Numbered from the stretch's first letter, positions 53,083-62,231 are shown. The stretch is DNA of 64,000 nt from Ideonella sp. MAG2 (GCA_004359425.1 PTEU01000001.1:376929-440928); one strand, 5' to 3'. Numbers and translations: made by a program. The notes: generated by a model not told the origin, from the letters alone.

Positions 53083-53919
53083 TTAGCCTTGAGGGTTCAA
53101 TGTCTGTTGCGCCAAAAACAGCACGTCGCGCGGCTGCGCAACCAGGTGCTGGCCACCGTCCACCAACAAAGTGGTGCCGGTGATGGCGGGGGATTCGATG
53201 CAAAAGCGAACCGCCCGCGCAATGTCTTGCGGGGTCGACGAGCGCTGCAGCGGGGTCAGTTGGTGGGCGGCGGCAAACTCGGCCTCGTTCATGGGGCCTG
53301 AGACCAGCGTCACCCCCGGCGCCACGCCCACCACGCGCACGGCCGGTGCCAGGGCTTGGGCCAGCAGCACCGTGGCCTCGCGCAGCGCAGCCTTGGAGAG
53401 CGTGTACGAAAAATAGTCTGGGTTGGGGTTCCAGAGCTTTTGGTCCAACAGGTTGACCACGCAAGCCTGGCCCCCGCGCTCGGCCACATGCTGGGCCAAG
53501 GCTTGGGCCAGCATCACCGGGGCCACGGTGTTGACCTGCCAGTGCGCGCGCAGGGCCTCGGGGGTCGGTGCCTGAGGGCTGGCGGGGCCGGGGGCGTCAT
53601 AGTCAAAGCGCGAGGCGTTGTTCACCAGCGCATCCACCCGCCCCAGCGCAGCCACCGCACGCGGCAGCAGCTCGGCGCAGGCGCTGTCGTCGCCCAAGTC
53701 GGCCGCCAGCACGGCCACGCGCGCCCCCAGGGCCTGCAGTTGGGCCACGGCGTCTTGCACGGCGGCAGCGGCCTCACCGTCTTGGCGCCGCACATGCAGC
53801 GCCAGGTCGTGGCCGGCAGCGGCCAGCTCGCAGGCAATGGCCAGGCCAATGCGCCGCGCACCGCCCGTCACCAGGGTGACGGGGCGCTGTGGCGCGGGGG
53901 AGGGGGTGTGGAGGGGCAC
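53083..53919 (-). CDS. SDR oxidoreductase, pteridine reductase (FolM-like)
   Basis: The 278-residue Rossmann protein has 'VTLVTGGARRIGLAIACELAAAG' (TGxxxxIG cofactor loop; Arg-Arg favours NADPH), 'DALVNNASRFDYD' and 'YFSYTLSKAALREAT' (YxxxK catalytic pair). Adjacent folB suggests the FolM role, dihydromonapterin or dihydrofolate reduction. It is divergent from the MidA-like gene. Confidence 0.86.
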   Translation of the reverse strand: MPLHTPSPAPQRPVTLVTGGARRIGLAIACELAAAGHDLALHVRRQDGEAAAAVQDAVAQLQALGARVAVLAADLGDDSACAELLPRAVAALGRVDALVNNASRFDYDAPGPASPQAPTPEALRAHWQVNTVAPVMLAQALAQHVAERGGQACVVNLLDQKLWNPNPDYFSYTLSKAALREATVLLAQALAPAVRVVGVAPGVTLVSGPMNEAEFAAAHQLTPLQRSSTPQDIARAVRFCIESPAITGTTLLVDGGQHLVAQPRDVLFLAQQTLNPQG

Positions 53920-53936
53920 GAACCTACAATCCGAGA

Positions 53937-55199
53937 ATGCAAAAAATGCCGTCGTCTACACCTGCTGACGCAGCAGGTGACGAACCCCACAGTTTAAATG
54001 GCCGCCCTGACACGGGCGTACTCGCCGAATTGAGCGCCCAGATTCGTGGGGCCATTGCCGGCAACGGCGGCTGGCTGCCCTTTGACCAGTTCATGGGCCT
54101 GGCCTTGTACGCCCCTGGCCTGGGCTACTACAGCAACAGCAGCCGCAAGTTTGGGCTGATGCCGTACAAGAAAGCGACGGGCCGCCCCGAGCTTTCTGGC
54201 GCCCCCTCGGGGGGCCGGGATGGGCAAAGCCCAGAACAAGGGGGCTTGTTCAGCGGCAGTGATTTCGTCACAGCACCCGAGCTCTCGCCGCTCTTCGGCC
54301 AAGCCCTGGCCCAACAGGTGGCGCAGGCGCTGCAAGCCACCGGCACGCAAGAAGTGTTCGAGTTTGGCGCGGGCTCCGGCGCCTTGGCCGAGCAGGTGAT
54401 CAGCAGCTTGGACGCCGCAGGCCAGCCCCTGGTGCGCTACACCATCATCGACCTGTCCGGCGAGCTGCGCGAGCGCCAAGCCCTGCGCCTGGCCCGTTTT
54501 GGCGAGCGCGTGCAGTGGGCCCACACCTGGCCCGCCGCCATGCGCGGCGTGGTGTTGGGCAACGAGGTGTTGGACGCCATGCCGGTGAACCTGCTGCACT
54601 TCGACGGCCAGCAGTGGCTGGAGCGCGGCGTGGTGTGGGACGAGCGCACCCAGGCCTTTGCCCATGCCGACCGGCCCACGGACCTGCGCCCGTCACTGGA
54701 AGACCTGAGCGGCTTTGTGCCGGGCACCACCACCGAGATCCACCCCCAGGCCGAGGCCTTCATCCGCAGCTTGGCCGAGCACCTGCAACACGGCGTGGCC
54801 CTGTTTCTGGACTACGGCTTCCCCGAGGCCGAGTACTACCACCCCCAGCGCATTGGCGGCACCTTGATGTGCCACCAAGCCCATGTCGCCGACGCCGACC
54901 CGCTGGTGAGCGTGGGCCTGAAAGACATCACCGCCCACGTCAACTTCACTGGCATTGCGCTGGCCGCCCAAGATGCAGGGATGCAGATCCTGGGCTACAC
55001 CAGCCAGGCCCGCTTCTTGATGAACTGCGGCCTCATGCCCCTGCTGGGCGCGGCCAGCGTGCAAGAGCGCGCCATGGCGCAAAAGCTGATCACCGAGCAT
55101 GAGATGGGCGAGCTTTTCAAAGTGATCGCCCTGGCCTCCGCTGATGTCACCTTGGACCCTGTGGGCTTTGCGGCGGGTGACCGGACGCATCGTTTGTGA
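53937..55199 (+). CDS. SAM-dependent methyltransferase, MidA/NDUFAF7 family
   Basis: Mitochondrial relatives methylate a complex I subunit; bacterial substrates are unknown. From ATG 53937 (420 residues) the protein has 'GWLPFDQFMGLALYAPGLGYYSNS' (about 39-62), 'GSDFVTAPELSPLFGQALAQQV', the SAM loop 'EVFEFGAGSGALAEQVI' and 'VVLGNEVLDAMPVNLL'. A stretch of about 30 residues between 'KFGLMPY' and 'GSDFVTAPE' is absent from the family pattern and is encoded by GC palindromes (54201-54233). The gene runs away from the SDR gene. Confidence 0.9.
   Translation: MQKMPSSTPADAAGDEPHSLNGRPDTGVLAELSAQIRGAIAGNGGWLPFDQFMGLALYAPGLGYYSNSSRKFGLMPYKKATGRPELSGAPSGGRDGQSPEQGGLFSGSDFVTAPELSPLFGQALAQQVAQALQATGTQEVFEFGAGSGALAEQVISSLDAAGQPLVRYTIIDLSGELRERQALRLARFGERVQWAHTWPAAMRGVVLGNEVLDAMPVNLLHFDGQQWLERGVVWDERTQAFAHADRPTDLRPSLEDLSGFVPGTTTEIHPQAEAFIRSLAEHLQHGVALFLDYGFPEAEYYHPQRIGGTLMCHQAHVADADPLVSVGLKDITAHVNFTGIALAAQDAGMQILGYTSQARFLMNCGLMPLLGAASVQERAMAQKLITEHEMGELFKVIALASADVTLDPVGFAAGDRTHRL
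54201..54233 (+). repeat. GC palindromes inserted in the midA-like gene
   Basis: GCCCCCTCGGGGGGC (54201-54215) and TGGGC-AAA-GCCCA (54221-54233) lie in frame within the MidA-like gene, encoding the odd 'GAPSGGRDGQSPEQ'. The pattern is like that at 13484 and 47478. Confidence 0.5.
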
Positions 55200-55328
55200 C
55201 CAACATTGCAGGGGTTTTCCACGGCGGAAGGCCGGTGGCTTGCATGAAAGAATTCCCACCGCTGTGGCAGCCTCGTGCTGTGACAACGGCACGTTTTCTG
55301 ACTAAAGAGTTTCACGAGGAGTGAGGAC

Positions 55329-56018
55329 ATGAGTTTTCGAGTATTTGCGGTGATTGGCGTTCTTTTGGCCTTGGGAGGCTGTGTAGCACCACCCCAGTTG
55401 CCCGTGCCTTTGGCAGCGACTGCGGTGGGTGGGGCCGCCGGCAAAGTGGGGGTGGCACTCAACATCGTTGAAAAGGCGGATACATATTTCCCGGGTGCCG
55501 ACTGCTTGCTTTGCTACGGCTTAGCCAGTGCTGCGAATTCAACTTTGACGGCCTATGTCGTCAAGCAACCCATCGACGATGTGGTTCAGTTTCAAGCGGA
55601 TGTCGTCACGGCGCTCGGCAAAAAGCAAACCAGTGTGGTGGCCTTGCCGAGAACTTGGAAGATCGACACCTATCCCAAGTTGAGCTCCACTCAACCCAAT
55701 GCGGCGGTGTATGACTTCAGTGCCTTGAAGAAGACCGATGGCCTGGACCGTTTGCTGGTGATCAATGTGACATCCCTTGGCGTGGAGCGCACCTATGCCT
55801 CCTACATCCCCACCAGTGAACCCAAGGCCTTTGTGTTGGGGTCGGCCTATATGGTCAATCTCACCAGCAATCAGTATGAGTGGTTCGAGCCCATCGCTGT
55901 TCGTCGAGCAGCCGATGGCAAGTGGGATGAACCGCCCAATTTCCCAGGTCTGACCAACGCCTTGGTGCAGGCCATTGAGTCCGCCCGGACCTTGATCCTC
56001 AAGCCCTTCGCTAAGTAA
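55329..56018 (+). CDS. Unknown lipoprotein, first of a coupled secreted pair
   Basis: The 229-residue protein has the lipobox 'VLLALGGC' (Cys near 18) and then an Ala/Gly segment. It contains 'ADCLLCYGLASAANSTLTAYV' with a CxxC pair near residues 59-62, which could bind metal or form a disulfide. The later part resembles small envelope proteins with beta strands ('RLLVINVTSLGVERTYASYIP'). I recognise no family. The stop overlaps the next start (TAATG), so both are translationally coupled. Confidence 0.7.
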   Translation: MSFRVFAVIGVLLALGGCVAPPQLPVPLAATAVGGAAGKVGVALNIVEKADTYFPGADCLLCYGLASAANSTLTAYVVKQPIDDVVQFQADVVTALGKKQTSVVALPRTWKIDTYPKLSSTQPNAAVYDFSALKKTDGLDRLLVINVTSLGVERTYASYIPTSEPKAFVLGSAYMVNLTSNQYEWFEPIAVRRAADGKWDEPPNFPGLTNALVQAIESARTLILKPFAK

Positions 56019-56947
56019 TGCGGGCGCTTTCTTCCATGGCTTGGCGATGGATGGGGGCCTGCTTTGCCGCGCTGATGGTGGCGCAGCCCAGCGCCTTTGC
56101 GCAGGCTGAAAAGCCGGTGCCCTTGACCACTGCGATGCCGGAATTGACTCCCGGCGAGTGGGGGTGGCGTGTAGAGCAGCCGACCAGTGCCTTGTTTCGA
56201 GGCGCTGTGAATCGAGACGCCGCAGGTGGTGGTGCTGTCGGCATGCTGTACCCAGGGGGGCATGCATTGGTGGCCCTGGCGGCCATCTTGACCCATGCCG
56301 CCATCAATTCAGCCGCACGAGAGGCCGAGGATAAAAAGCTGCGCGAAGACGCTGACAAGGTGTTGGACCCTTTGCGAGAGGTGCTGAGCGACGTGACGGT
56401 GGCTACCTTGGATCAAGGGGTCAAGCAACACGTTCAGGGTTCAGCGCTACTCCAGGGGCATGGACCGAGCGAGGCTTCGAGACGGTGGACGGCTGAATTG
56501 GTGCCCACCTTGACGCTGGCGCAGTCGGCGCGATCCTGGATGCTGGATGTCCAAGTCAATCTTTGGAACGAACCTCGTGCGACCGAACCTTATGCGATCC
56601 GTGTCGTTCGAGTGATTTCGGACCCGGTGTCTGCAGAGCAAGCCATCGAGTATTGGCGAGCAGACGGTGGGGTGAACCTGAAGCGCGTTGTAGCCGGATT
56701 GATGGCGGAGGCCTTGGACCTGAGTCTCTCAGATCGCGCCCCACAACCGAACGCACCCCAGCGGACGGTTCGGTTTCTAGATGGCGTTGACGAAAAAGTG
56801 GAACGCGCTGCGGTGCTTGCAAAAGCCTGCGGGCGAGTGCAATTCAGAAGCCTACGGGAATGGTTGGTTTCAGCGCCATTGCCCAATGCAGAAATTGCGG
56901 ACGCTGAGGCCCCAGCGTGCTTGGTGGCCAAGAAGCGTTTTCAGTGA
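56018..56947 (+). CDS. Unknown exported protein, second of the coupled pair
   Basis: The 309-residue protein has an N-terminal signal peptide ('WMGACFAALMVAQPSAFAQ') and a hydrophobic helix near 80-95 ('GGHALVALAAILTHAAINSAA') that could be membrane-associated. The rest ('DVQVNLWNEPRATEPYAIRVVRVIS') looks like periplasmic alpha-beta sequence. There is no recognised domain. It is coupled to the lipoprotein at 55329, so the two probably form one envelope complex. Confidence 0.68.
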   Translation: MRALSSMAWRWMGACFAALMVAQPSAFAQAEKPVPLTTAMPELTPGEWGWRVEQPTSALFRGAVNRDAAGGGAVGMLYPGGHALVALAAILTHAAINSAAREAEDKKLREDADKVLDPLREVLSDVTVATLDQGVKQHVQGSALLQGHGPSEASRRWTAELVPTLTLAQSARSWMLDVQVNLWNEPRATEPYAIRVVRVISDPVSAEQAIEYWRADGGVNLKRVVAGLMAEALDLSLSDRAPQPNAPQRTVRFLDGVDEKVERAAVLAKACGRVQFRSLREWLVSAPLPNAEIADAEAPACLVAKKRFQ

Positions 56948-56993
56948 GCCGCAAAGAAATTCTTGGACGTGCCGTTTTTCATAGAGGTACGTC

Positions 56994-57185
56994 GTGCGCT
57001 GGCTGATCGTTTTTTTGTTGGCGTTTCTGATCTTCAACCGCCTAGGCACTTGGCTCGGCCGCATCGGCCTGGGCCGCCTGCCGGGCGACGTGCGCTTCAC
57101 GCTCTTCGGGCGCGAAATATTTCTGCCCTTCGCCAGCAGCATCGTGCTGTCGGTGCTGGCGGCGGGGATCAGTTATTTGATCTGA
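56994..57185 (+). CDS. DUF2905 small membrane protein
   Basis: The 63-residue protein starts with GTG at 56994 and has two membrane segments flanking the motif 'LGRIGLGRLPGDVRFTLFGREIFLPFASSIVLS', typical of DUF2905. The function is unknown. It faces the ABC permease gene, whose stop is five bases away. Confidence 0.85.
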   Translation: MRWLIVFLLAFLIFNRLGTWLGRIGLGRLPGDVRFTLFGREIFLPFASSIVLSVLAAGISYLI

Positions 57186-57189
57186 GACC

Positions 57190-58512
57190 CTAAGGCGATG
57201 TGCGGAACTCAGCGCGCCCCCAGCGGATGCGCAGCAGCGCGGCCAGAGTGGCGCTGATCCCTGCGGCTACTAGGCACCACCACCCCGTGGGGTCGTGTGC
57301 TTCGCTGATGGCGACAAGCAGCATGCTGAGGAGTGTGACGAACACCGGCAGTGGCGCAAAGTTCAGACGGTTGGAATGGGTGGAAGCAATGTAGAGCCAC
57401 ATATGCGCCGAGAAGACTGCGGCCAGCCCAGTCCACAGCATGAGGGCAGGCAGGTCATTCCAGCGGAAATCGGCGTAAAACACCGCGAACAAGCTCAGCA
57501 AGACATTGACGAGTAGCCAGCGTTTGAGGGCCTCCGCGCCTGTTAGGCGCATCAACTGCAGGCTAGTGTTCGGTCGCCGCAGCCCTCCCGGCACCAGCCA
57601 CGCGCGGGGCGCGATCTTCCAACCCATGGCAGCGCCGCCTGAGCCACCGGCCCATGGCATGCAGAAGGATGTGATGACCCAGGCGGCGGTCCAGATCATG
57701 CCCTTAGAGAATGTGTTCTCTTGCAGGGAATCTATGGGGTGGAACAGCAGAATGGCCAAGCCCATGACAGTCAAGGCCATCCACCAACGCTGATGCGGCT
57801 CTGTTCGAAGGTGCACTAGACCATGCAGCAAAGAGGCCTTCACGAAACCTTTCGGCGGTGAAGGTGTATAGGCGGCTAAACCAAGGCCAGGGCCCGGCGC
57901 ACAGGGTACCGGCGTGCGGCCTGCTTGGATCAAATGCAATCGCGTGCGCGTCCAAACCCATGCTGCTCCGATCGTGAAGAGGCCGCTGATGACGAGCATG
58001 AGCGGCGTGCCGATTTGAAGCGCTTGAAGTCGTTGCCAAGTGCCTTCCTTAAGGAACTGTGGAACCATGACTGGAAGTACCAAAATGAAGGCGGCATGCT
58101 TGCGCGGCCAAGCGATGCTCAAGCCGAGGGTAACGCCCAGCATCAACAGGGCGGTGTGCCACCACCACACCCACAGGCCCTCATTGGTCTGGGTCAGTAC
58201 CGAGGCAGGGACGACCAAGGCCAGCCACCAAAACGCGATGAGCACTGCAAGCCAATGGTTCAGATTCACCCTGGCCCAGTGTTGTGTCTCTGGACGTCTT
58301 ATAGCGAGCCCAAGATGGTTGCCGAGCAACGCACACTGAAGGAAAGGTCCGAAGAGAATCATCAGACTGACTCTGAGATCGATAGACGGGGCGGGCGTTG
58401 TTTGCAGGCCTAGAGCCCAAAGCGCTACCGCTGGGCACAACCCGATGAACAACGCTCCCACATGTCCCACCTTCGCCCCGCGCCACAGGGTCAGTGCCAG
58501 CCCCGGCCTCAT
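57190..58512 (-). CDS. Large membrane subunit of ABC exporter (YtrC-like)
   Basis: The 440-residue protein has about 11-12 hydrophobic segments and no recognised catalytic motif. It starts four bases inside the ATPase stop (overlap 58509-58512), so it is the partner of that ATPase. A family of large membrane proteins of this kind pairs with Ytr-type ATPases. The substrate is unknown. Confidence 0.78.
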   Translation of the reverse strand: MRPGLALTLWRGAKVGHVGALFIGLCPAVALWALGLQTTPAPSIDLRVSLMILFGPFLQCALLGNHLGLAIRRPETQHWARVNLNHWLAVLIAFWWLALVVPASVLTQTNEGLWVWWWHTALLMLGVTLGLSIAWPRKHAAFILVLPVMVPQFLKEGTWQRLQALQIGTPLMLVISGLFTIGAAWVWTRTRLHLIQAGRTPVPCAPGPGLGLAAYTPSPPKGFVKASLLHGLVHLRTEPHQRWWMALTVMGLAILLFHPIDSLQENTFSKGMIWTAAWVITSFCMPWAGGSGGAAMGWKIAPRAWLVPGGLRRPNTSLQLMRLTGAEALKRWLLVNVLLSLFAVFYADFRWNDLPALMLWTGLAAVFSAHMWLYIASTHSNRLNFAPLPVFVTLLSMLLVAISEAHDPTGWWCLVAAGISATLAALLRIRWGRAEFRTSP

Positions 58513-59228
58513 GCTTGGGCCTCGCTGACGAACAGGTCTTCCAGCGCTTGGTGGCGCTGCTCCTGCAGCTCATCCCACGGCGCGTTGAGCACCACTTGGC
58601 CGTCCTTGAGCATCACCAAGTGGGTGATCACGCGCTCCAGGTCGCTGAGCAGGTGGCTAGAGATCACGACGGTGCGCGGCGTGGCCCGCTCGGCGTCTGT
58701 CTCAAACAGCACTCGCATGAAGTCTCGGCGGGCCAAAGGGTCGAGGTTGGAGACGGGTTCGTCCAGCAGCAGCACATCGGGGTCATGCGCCAGGGCCAGC
58801 ACGATCTCCAGCTTTTGCTGGTCGCCTCCACTCAGCGCCGCCACCTTGGTGGCCTCGCTCAAGGCCAGGCGTTGGCAGAGTTGGCGGGCGCGTTCAGGTG
58901 TCCACCGCGCATAAAAGCTGCCGATGTACTCGATGTGTTGCCACACCGTCAGCCAGGGCAGCAGGTCGGGAGCCTGCCCCGCAAAGCCCAGCCGCTCGCG
59001 CACGGCGTCACTCAAGTCCATGCTGTCGCAACCCAGCACCGAGGCTTGCCCGCTGCTCGGTGGCGTGAGCCCGGCCCAACAGCGCAGCAAGCTGCTTTTG
59101 CCCGCCCCATTGCGGCCCACCAGGCCGACGACCGCTCCTGTGGGGATGTCCAGTGAGGTGGGCTGCAAGACGGTGTGCGAGCCGTAGCTCAGGCAAAGCT
59201 GATGCAGAGAAAGTGCAGAGCGGTTCAT
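58509..59228 (-). CDS. ABC transporter ATP-binding protein
   Basis: The 239-residue ATPase is typical: Walker A 'VGLVGRNGAGKSSLLRCWAGL' (about 33-53), a Q-loop region, signature 'ALSGGDQQKLEIVLALAHDP', Walker B 'VLLLDEPVSNLDPLARRDFM', and H-loop 'VISSHLLSDLE'. It pairs with the permease at 57190 and is probably repressed by the GntR at 59280. Confidence 0.94.
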   Translation of the reverse strand: MNRSALSLHQLCLSYGSHTVLQPTSLDIPTGAVVGLVGRNGAGKSSLLRCWAGLTPPSSGQASVLGCDSMDLSDAVRERLGFAGQAPDLLPWLTVWQHIEYIGSFYARWTPERARQLCQRLALSEATKVAALSGGDQQKLEIVLALAHDPDVLLLDEPVSNLDPLARRDFMRVLFETDAERATPRTVVISSHLLSDLERVITHLVMLKDGQVVLNAPWDELQEQRHQALEDLFVSEAQA

Positions 59229-59279
59229 GTCAGTCGGTGTTCTGTCCGGTGGGGTCGTGGGAGGGCGTGATGTGTCTGC

Positions 59280-59684
59280 TCAAGACGCTGTCTCGTGAGC
59301 GTTGTGGGCTGCGTGCAGCGCTTGCTCAAACGCCGCCAGGGCTTCTTCTGGCGAGAGGCCCAGTTGCTGGGCTTGCCGCGCGGCGGCTTCAAGCGTGGGC
59401 ATCAGCAGCGCGGTGCGTTGGTCGGCTTGAGCTTGGCTTTGGTCGGCCACCACCATGCCCATGCCACGCCGTCGTGCCAGCAGGCCTTCAGCCTCCAGTT
59501 GGCTGTAGGCCTTGGAGACGGTCATGGGGTTGATGGCATGGGTCAGAGCCACGGCGCGCACGCTGGGCAGCTCGTGGCCTGCGGGCCAGTGGCCCCCGGC
59601 GATGTAGCGACGTACCTGGTCCACGATCTGGCGGTAGATCGGGGTTGGGTCGCTGGGTGTGACGGCAAAGTCCATTGGCTGCAT
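59280..59684 (-). CDS. GntR regulator, YtrA subfamily
   Basis: The 134-residue protein has a winged helix 'PIYRQIVDQVRRYIAGGHWPAGHELPSVRAVALTHAINPMTVSKAYSQLEAEGLL' (about 15-70) and a short tail of about 60 residues, as in YtrA-type GntR proteins, which usually repress ABC operons. It is first in the minus-strand group GntR-ATPase-permease. The perfect palindrome at 59687-59708 abuts its start codon, which suggests autoregulation. Confidence 0.92.
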   Translation of the reverse strand: MQPMDFAVTPSDPTPIYRQIVDQVRRYIAGGHWPAGHELPSVRAVALTHAINPMTVSKAYSQLEAEGLLARRRGMGMVVADQSQAQADQRTALLMPTLEAAARQAQQLGLSPEEALAAFEQALHAAHNAHETAS

Positions 59685-59686
59685 TG

Positions 59687-59708
59687 GTGTATTAATTCAA
59701 TAATACAC
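59687..59708 (-). promoter_or_regulatory. GntR operator overlapping the -10 box
   Basis: Perfect arms GTGTATTA and TAATACAC enclose 6 bases, ending just three bases before the gntR start codon. The minus-strand -10 box TATTAT (59705-59700) lies inside it, so a bound repressor would block RNA polymerase. This is the strongest operator candidate in the window. Confidence 0.7.
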
Positions 59709-59729
59709 ATGCTGTGCCATACCAGTCAA
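59700..59729 (-). promoter_or_regulatory. Promoter of the GntR-ABC operon
   Basis: On the minus strand, TTGACT (59729-59724) and TATTAT (59705-59700) are 18 bases apart. Transcription would start near 59693, so the leader before the ATG at 59684 is only about 9 bases, with no Shine-Dalgarno sequence: a nearly leaderless message. Confidence 0.6.
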
Positions 59730-59828
59730 CGGGACCTTTGTCAGGAGTTGAGCAATTCGTTGAGCGCTTCGCCCAAAGGCTCCAACGGTACGACGGGGCA
59801 GAGCACATGGCTCTAGCCGTGCGGGGAA

Positions 59829-60797
59829 TCAGGCCGCGTTTTTCAGCGGCGGTCGCTTGCTGTGTTCCAAGATCTGTTCGACCAAAGTGCGCTTGCGAGA
59901 TTCGGCCTGCTCATTCGGCCCCTGGCAAGTGCCCGCCGCATGGTGGCCGCCGCCGCCGTGTTCCAGCATCAGCGCGCCCACGTCCATGGGGTTGCGGCGT
60001 CCGAAGATGGACTTGCCCACGGTGTAGACGGTGTTCTGCTTGTCGCGGCCCCACATGACGTGCATGGAGATGTCGCACTGCGGGAACATGGCGTAGACCA
60101 CAAAGCGGTTGCCCGCAAAGATGGTGTCTTCCTTGCGCAGGTCCAAGATGACAAGGTTGTCGTGGACTTCGGCCACGCGCTGGATCTGCTCGCGGAACAG
60201 GGCGTGCTGGGCAAAGAACAGGTCGACCCGTTCTTTGACATCGGGCAGCGCCAAGATGTCGGCGATGGGCATGTCGCGGCAGCACTCAATGAGCTGCATC
60301 ATCAACTGGTAGTTGGAAATGCGGAACTCTCTGAAGCGGCCCAATCCGGTGCGGGCATCCATCAAAAAGGACAGCAGCTCCCAGCCTTGCGGGTGCAGCA
60401 CATCGGCTTCGGTGAAACCGGCGGAGTCCGCCTTGTCCACGGCGTGCATCATCTCTTCGCTGATGCGCGGGAAGTGGGCCTTGCCGCCAAAGTGCTCGTA
60501 GACCACACGGGCGGCTGATTTGGCGTCGGCCTTCAGCACATAGCCCGGCGTGGGTTTGCCGCTGTTGCGGTCGGCTTCGCTGGAGTGGTGGTCAAAACAC
60601 ATGCCGCAACCCGGCACATAGGGCAGGTTGGTAAGGATGTCTTGGGCCGTCACCGCAATCTTGCCGTCTTGCATGTCTTTGGGGTGTACAAAGACGATCT
60701 CGCCCAGCATGTCCATTTCTTTGAGCAGCACGGCGCAGACCAGGCCGTCCATATCGCTGCGGGTCAATAGACGGTACTTTTGAGCGGCAAAGGTCAT
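59829..60797 (-). CDS. DHH/DHHA1 family phosphoesterase
   Basis: From ATG 60797 the 322-residue protein begins 'MTFAAQKYRLLTRSDMDGLVCAVLLKEM' (Asp-x-Asp of the DHH family), has 'CGMCFDHHSSEADR' (DHH motif) and 'LEHGGGGHHAAGTCQ' (DHHA1 GGGH). It is a nucleic-acid or nucleotide phosphoesterase; whether it acts on nanoRNA, c-di-nucleotides or polyphosphate cannot be decided. The track's 33-residue extension is not supported by a ribosome binding site. Confidence 0.9.
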   Translation of the reverse strand: MTFAAQKYRLLTRSDMDGLVCAVLLKEMDMLGEIVFVHPKDMQDGKIAVTAQDILTNLPYVPGCGMCFDHHSSEADRNSGKPTPGYVLKADAKSAARVVYEHFGGKAHFPRISEEMMHAVDKADSAGFTEADVLHPQGWELLSFLMDARTGLGRFREFRISNYQLMMQLIECCRDMPIADILALPDVKERVDLFFAQHALFREQIQRVAEVHDNLVILDLRKEDTIFAGNRFVVYAMFPQCDISMHVMWGRDKQNTVYTVGKSIFGRRNPMDVGALMLEHGGGGHHAAGTCQGPNEQAESRKRTLVEQILEHSKRPPLKNAA

Positions 60798-61007
60798 GAG
60801 GTGAGACTCCCAAGGTCGTTGATGGCGCGCTGAGGCCTGAGGCCCAGCATCTGCAGCAATGTCGGCTGAATCCGGCGGGGCTTGAATGCATGCCACAGCA
60901 CAGGGGTCAAGGGCCGCGACAAAATTCTCGGAGGATTGACCAAGCCCGTTGTGCAGCTTGGGGGAGCTGAGGTTGGCCGCCGCAAGCAGAGGTCTGCGGC
61001 GCGGTGC

Positions 61008-62231
61008 TTACACCTGGGCTGCTACCAGGGCCGCCGCGCGAGCTTGGTGCAAAGCATTGGCAATGCCTGGCCCGGTGATGCCTCTGGCCAGGGCATCGGC
61101 GGCTACGCGGGTGGTGTCCACCGCGTCGAGCACCTCCAAGGCTTTTAGCAAACGGCCGCGGCTGGGGTAGGCGCTTTCCTCAAAGCCCAGGCGGCCTCGG
61201 GCGTCGGCTTCGCAGGCCAGCAGGGCTTGTTCAAAGCGCTCGCGGCGGCGGAAGGCGTCGCAGCGCTCGATCAGCCGCAGCAGGGCGGTGGCGTTCAGCT
61301 CGGTGGCGCGGTGGATGTTGGTGTGCTCGCGAGCGACCATCACCGCCAGCTCGCTGCACTCGGTGGGGGTTTTGAGGCGCTGGGCGATTTGGCGGGCCAG
61401 ATCCTCGCTGCGCGCTTCATGGGCGATGTGACGCGGCCACTCTTCGGGCGGTGTGCTGCCTTTTCCGAGGTCATGACACAAGGCGGCAAAGCGCACGGGC
61501 AGCGGCGCTTGCAAGCGGGCCGCCATGTCCACCACCATCAGCGTGTGCACGCCGCAGTCCACCTCGGGGTGATGCAGTGGCGGCTGGGGCACGCCCCACA
61601 GCGCGTCCAACTCCGGCAGCAGCCGCGCCAGGGCGCCGCAGTCTCGCAGCACTTGCAGCATGCGGCTGGGGCGCGCCTCCATCAGGCCACGTGCCAGCTC
61701 TTGCCACACGCGTTCGGGCACCAGGGCATCTACCTCGCCGCTGGCGACCATCTGCTGCATCAGATGCAAGGTCTCGGGGGCGACGCTGAAATCCGTCAGC
61801 CGGGCGGCAAAACGGGCCAAGCGCAGGATGCGCACCGGGTCTTCGGCAAAGGCCTCGCCCACATGGCGCAGCACGCGCTGTTGCAGGTCGGCCTGGCCGC
61901 CATAGGGGTCGATGAGCTGCCCGTCGGCGTCTTGCGCCATCGCGTTGATGGTCAGGTCGCGCCGCTGCAGGTCTTGCTCCAGCGTCACATCGGGCGCGGC
62001 ATGCACCGCAAAGCCGTGGTAGCCCGGCGCAGTCTTGCGCTCGGTACGGGCCAGGGCATATTCCTCGTGGGTCTGCGGGTGCAAAAAGACGGGGAAGTCC
62101 TTGCCCACCGCCACAAAGCCCGCATCCAGCATGGCCTGGGGCGAGCTGCCCACCACCACCCAATCGCGGTCATGCACCGGGCGGCCCAGCAGGGCATCGC
62201 GTACCGCGCCGCCCACCACATAGCACTTCAT
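61008..62231 (-). CDS. cca: tRNA nucleotidyltransferase (CCA-adding) with HD domain
   Basis: This enzyme adds and repairs the 3' CCA of tRNA. From ATG 62231 the 407-residue protein begins '[39 protein letters not shown]' (nucleotidyltransferase signature, DxD at 'DRDW'), has '[52 protein letters not shown]' (RRD/EDxxR), and then an HD domain ('[15 protein letters not shown]'). The start overlaps the GNAT stop by four bases. Confidence 0.95.
   Translation of the reverse strand: MKCYVVGGAVRDALLGRPVHDRDWVVVGSSPQAMLDAGFVAVGKDFPVFLHPQTHEEYALARTERKTAPGYHGFAVHAAPDVTLEQDLQRRDLTINAMAQDADGQLIDPYGGQADLQQRVLRHVGEAFAEDPVRILRLARFAARLTDFSVAPETLHLMQQMVASGEVDALVPERVWQELARGLMEARPSRMLQVLRDCGALARLLPELDALWGVPQPPLHHPEVDCGVHTLMVVDMAARLQAPLPVRFAALCHDLGKGSTPPEEWPRHIAHEARSEDLARQIAQRLKTPTECSELAVMVAREHTNIHRATELNATALLRLIERCDAFRRRERFEQALLACEADARGRLGFEESAYPSRGRLLKALEVLDAVDTTRVAADALARGITGPGIANALHQARAAALVAAQV

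Noticed and set aside
57925-58413. 162-residue plus-strand ORF opposite the ABC permease
   Set aside because: Shadow of the permease gene; no start signal and composition typical of antisense frames.
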